Positions 42,250 to 43,698 of a stretch of DNA of 43,698 bases are shown here, in pieces. The first letter of the stretch is position 1, and every line of letters begins with the position of its first letter. The stretch comes from Prevotella sp. (lineage in GTDB: Bacteria; Bacteroidota; Bacteroidia; Bacteroidales; Bacteroidaceae): contig JALFCW010000136.1 of assembly GCA_022771625.1 (NCBI GenBank), positions 1 to 43,698 on the forward strand, given 5' to 3'. The notes beneath the pieces are model-generated. The model searched no databases, was not told the DNA's origin, and saw only the letters and a program-made list of their open reading frames with translations. The translations under genes and the position numbers were made by a program.

Positions 42250-43536
42250 ATGGCACAACCATTGGCAGAAAGATTAAGACCACGAACGCTTGACGACTAC
42301 ATAGGTCAGAAGCATCTTGTAGGCGAAAATGCGGTGCTTCGCAAAATGATCGAGGCAGGCCGCATCACCTCTTTTATATTATGGGGACCTCCAGGCGTTG
42401 GCAAGACCACCTTGGCCCAGATAATAGCCAACCGTCTTGAAACCCCCTTCTACACGCTCAGTGCTGTCACGAGCGGAGTGAAAGATGTGCGTGATGTAAT
42501 CGAGAAAGCCCAGAAGGGTCGATTCTTCAATGAAGCTTCGCCGATTCTGTTCATCGACGAAATACATCGTTTCAGCAAGTCCCAGCAAGACTCACTTCTC
42601 GGTGCGGTGGAGAGAGGTATTGTCACTCTGATAGGAGCTACAACCGAGAATCCCTCGTTCGAGGTGATACGACCATTGCTCTCCCGTTGCCAACTCTACG
42701 TGTTGAAGTCACTCGACAAGGACGACCTTCTCCAACTGCTCGACCGGGCAATCCATACAGATATCATGCTTCGCGAGCGTAACATCACACTCAAGGAGAC
42801 TGCCGCAATGATACGCTACAGTGGCGGCGATGCCCGAAAACTGCTCAACATCCTGGAACTTGTGGTAGAGGCATCCCCCGAGGGAGATGTCGTCATTACC
42901 GATGATATCGTGGTAAGTCGCCTTCAGCAGAATCCCCTTGCCTACGACAAAGACGGCGAGATGCACTACGACATTATCTCGGCATTCATCAAGAGTATCA
43001 GGGGCAGCGATCCCGATGCAGCCCTCTATTGGCTTGCTCGTATGATTGAGGGTGGTGAAGACCCAAAGTTTATAGCCCGTCGTCTTGTGATAAGTGCATC
43101 CGAGGACATTGGTCTTGCCAATCCCAACGCCCTCCTGCTTGCAAATGCCGCCTTTGATGCCGTCAATAAGATTGGTTGGCCGGAGGGCAGGATACCTCTC
43201 GCCGAGGCCACCGTCTATCTGGCCACAAGCGAGAAGAGCAACAGTGCCTATCTTGCCATCGACAAGGCTCTCGACCTCGTGCGTCGCACAGGCAATCAAC
43301 CCGTGCCTTTGCATTTGCGCAATGCCCCCACAAAACTGATGGCCGACCTGGGTTATCACGACGGCTATCTCTATCCTCACGATTATCCCGGCCATTATGT
43401 AGCCCAGCAGTATATGCCGGATGCATTAAAGGGCCAGCAGATATGGCAGCCGCAACCCCATTCCGCGTCAGAGGCAAGGATTGCGGAAAGAATTGAAAAA
43501 TGGAAAGATGGAAAGATGGAAAAATTGAAAAATTAA
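42250..43536 (+). CDS. rarA: Replication-associated recombination protein A (AAA ATPase)
   Basis: RarA (MgsA) is a clamp-loader-like ATPase that acts at stalled replication forks. It has 428 residues. The N-terminal AAA domain opens ERLRPRTLDDYIGQKHLVG, with Walker A WGPPGVGKTTL at 45-55, Walker B ILFIDEIHRF and sensor 1 GATTENPSF. The C-terminal tetramerisation domain has SAFIKSIRGSDPDAALYWLARMIEGGEDP and ARRLVISASEDIGLANP. The last 15 residues (RIEKWKDGKMEKLKN) are encoded by ATTGAAAR-like repeat sequence, so the native tail was probably extended or replaced; the stop is one base from the palindromic element. Confidence 0.95.
   Translation: MAQPLAERLRPRTLDDYIGQKHLVGENAVLRKMIEAGRITSFILWGPPGVGKTTLAQIIANRLETPFYTLSAVTSGVKDVRDVIEKAQKGRFFNEASPILFIDEIHRFSKSQQDSLLGAVERGIVTLIGATTENPSFEVIRPLLSRCQLYVLKSLDKDDLLQLLDRAIHTDIMLRERNITLKETAAMIRYSGGDARKLLNILELVVEASPEGDVVITDDIVVSRLQQNPLAYDKDGEMHYDIISAFIKSIRGSDPDAALYWLARMIEGGEDPKFIARRLVISASEDIGLANPNALLLANAAFDAVNKIGWPEGRIPLAEATVYLATSEKSNSAYLAIDKALDLVRRTGNQPVPLHLRNAPTKLMADLGYHDGYLYPHDYPGHYVAQQYMPDALKGQQIWQPQPHSASEARIAERIEKWKDGKMEKLKN
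43491..43536 (+). repeat. ATTGAAAR-like tract inside the rarA 3' end
   Basis: Units ATTGAAAA, ATGGAAAG and ATGGAAAA run from 43491 to the stop codon and are translated as the Lys/Glu-rich tail of RarA. The junction with the element is TTAAGAGCCCTG, like GAAGAGCCCTG at the purC copy. Confidence 0.8.
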
Positions 43537-43537
43537 G

Positions 43538-43698
43538 AGCCCTGTGTATTGCGACATAGCATTGCGCAGCCTAGCCCTGAAAGGGCGACATAACATAGCA
43601 CAGGGTGTAAACCCTGTGTATGGAATTTCCCCAATTCCCTCCCTCCCCCGCGCGCCTGTGGCGCGCGGGGGCGGGAGGGGAGAAAACGACAAAAATAG
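43538..43698 (+). repeat. Composite palindromic element, copy 2, cut by the right edge
   Basis: A degenerate terminal repeat (43538-43564; AGCCCTGTGTATTGCGACATAG) is followed by a good one (43573-43598; AGCCCTGAAAGGGCGACAT). Then come the CACAGGGT/ACCCTGTG hairpin (43599-43618), TATGGAAT, a GC-rich stem (43637-43656 and 43660-43679, 19 of 20 paired, TGT loop) and AAAACGACAAAAATAG at the edge. In the same orientation this is the reverse complement of copy 1. No gene is present after rarA. Confidence 0.85.

Noticed and set aside
43468..43692. Coding region on the minus strand over the second element copy
   Set aside because: It overlaps the rarA end and the palindromic repeat; the peptide is the same repeat artefact (AMLCRPFRA).

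Overview
The window is a piece of a Bacteroidales chromosome, most likely Prevotellaceae. Four things point there: many intergenic regions carry the Bacteroidetes promoter form (TTTG, 19-22 bases, TAnnTTTG); the complex I operon has a fused nuoCD and no nuoEFG; FeoA and FeoB are fused; and several genes belong to families best known from this phylum (DUF4348-, DUF4494- and DUF5715-like proteins and a DUF2582-like winged-helix protein). These family names come from recognition of the sequences, not from a search.

Layout. 1-8941 (minus): pheS, then nuoA-B-CD-H-I-J-K-L-M, with nuoM running off the left edge. 9065-9901 (plus): a lipoprotein. 9917-17910 (minus): a tight operon of a periplasmic thioredoxin-like protein, clpC, feoAB, murB and a metallo-hydrolase, with ATGA overlaps. 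18156-18938 (plus): an outer-membrane beta-barrel protein. 18948-19523 (minus): mntP. 19595-19682 (plus): tRNA-Ser(CGA). 19726-23047 (minus): two tandem paralogous acyl-CoA synthetases. 23217-25663 (minus): a LolC/E-type permease and an aminotransferase. 25821-33395 (plus): a long array with a membrane pseudokinase, a DUF4494 protein, YggS, EngB, an ABC-F protein, RecR, a small membrane protein, a GT2 glycosyltransferase and a GNAT acetyltransferase. Two identical tRNA-Asp genes follow, then a GT4 glycosyltransferase and a hexapeptide acyltransferase. 35412-36157 (minus): two small winged-helix-type proteins. 36281-40333 (minus): aspS, purC and phoH, interrupted by a repeat island. 40473-41282 (plus): a divergent M15-like protein. 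41310-42101 (minus): an acidic unknown protein. 42250-43536 (plus): rarA, followed by a second copy of the repeat element cut by the right edge.

The most unusual structure is a composite palindromic element, seen twice (38185-38356 and 43538-43698). It has 26-bp ends that are near-perfect inverted repeats, three hairpins (one a perfect 20-bp GC-rich stem) and local tandem amplification of the end into five 29-bp units. Both copies sit on the same side of an ATTGAAAR repeat tract that starts in the last codons of the upstream gene (purC, rarA). A third tract, after the pseudokinase gene, has no element. Other points of interest are the pseudokinase with every catalytic motif replaced, the histone-H1-like winged-helix protein with a palindrome at its predicted transcription start, and an inverted repeat filling the spacer of the tRNA-Asp promoter.
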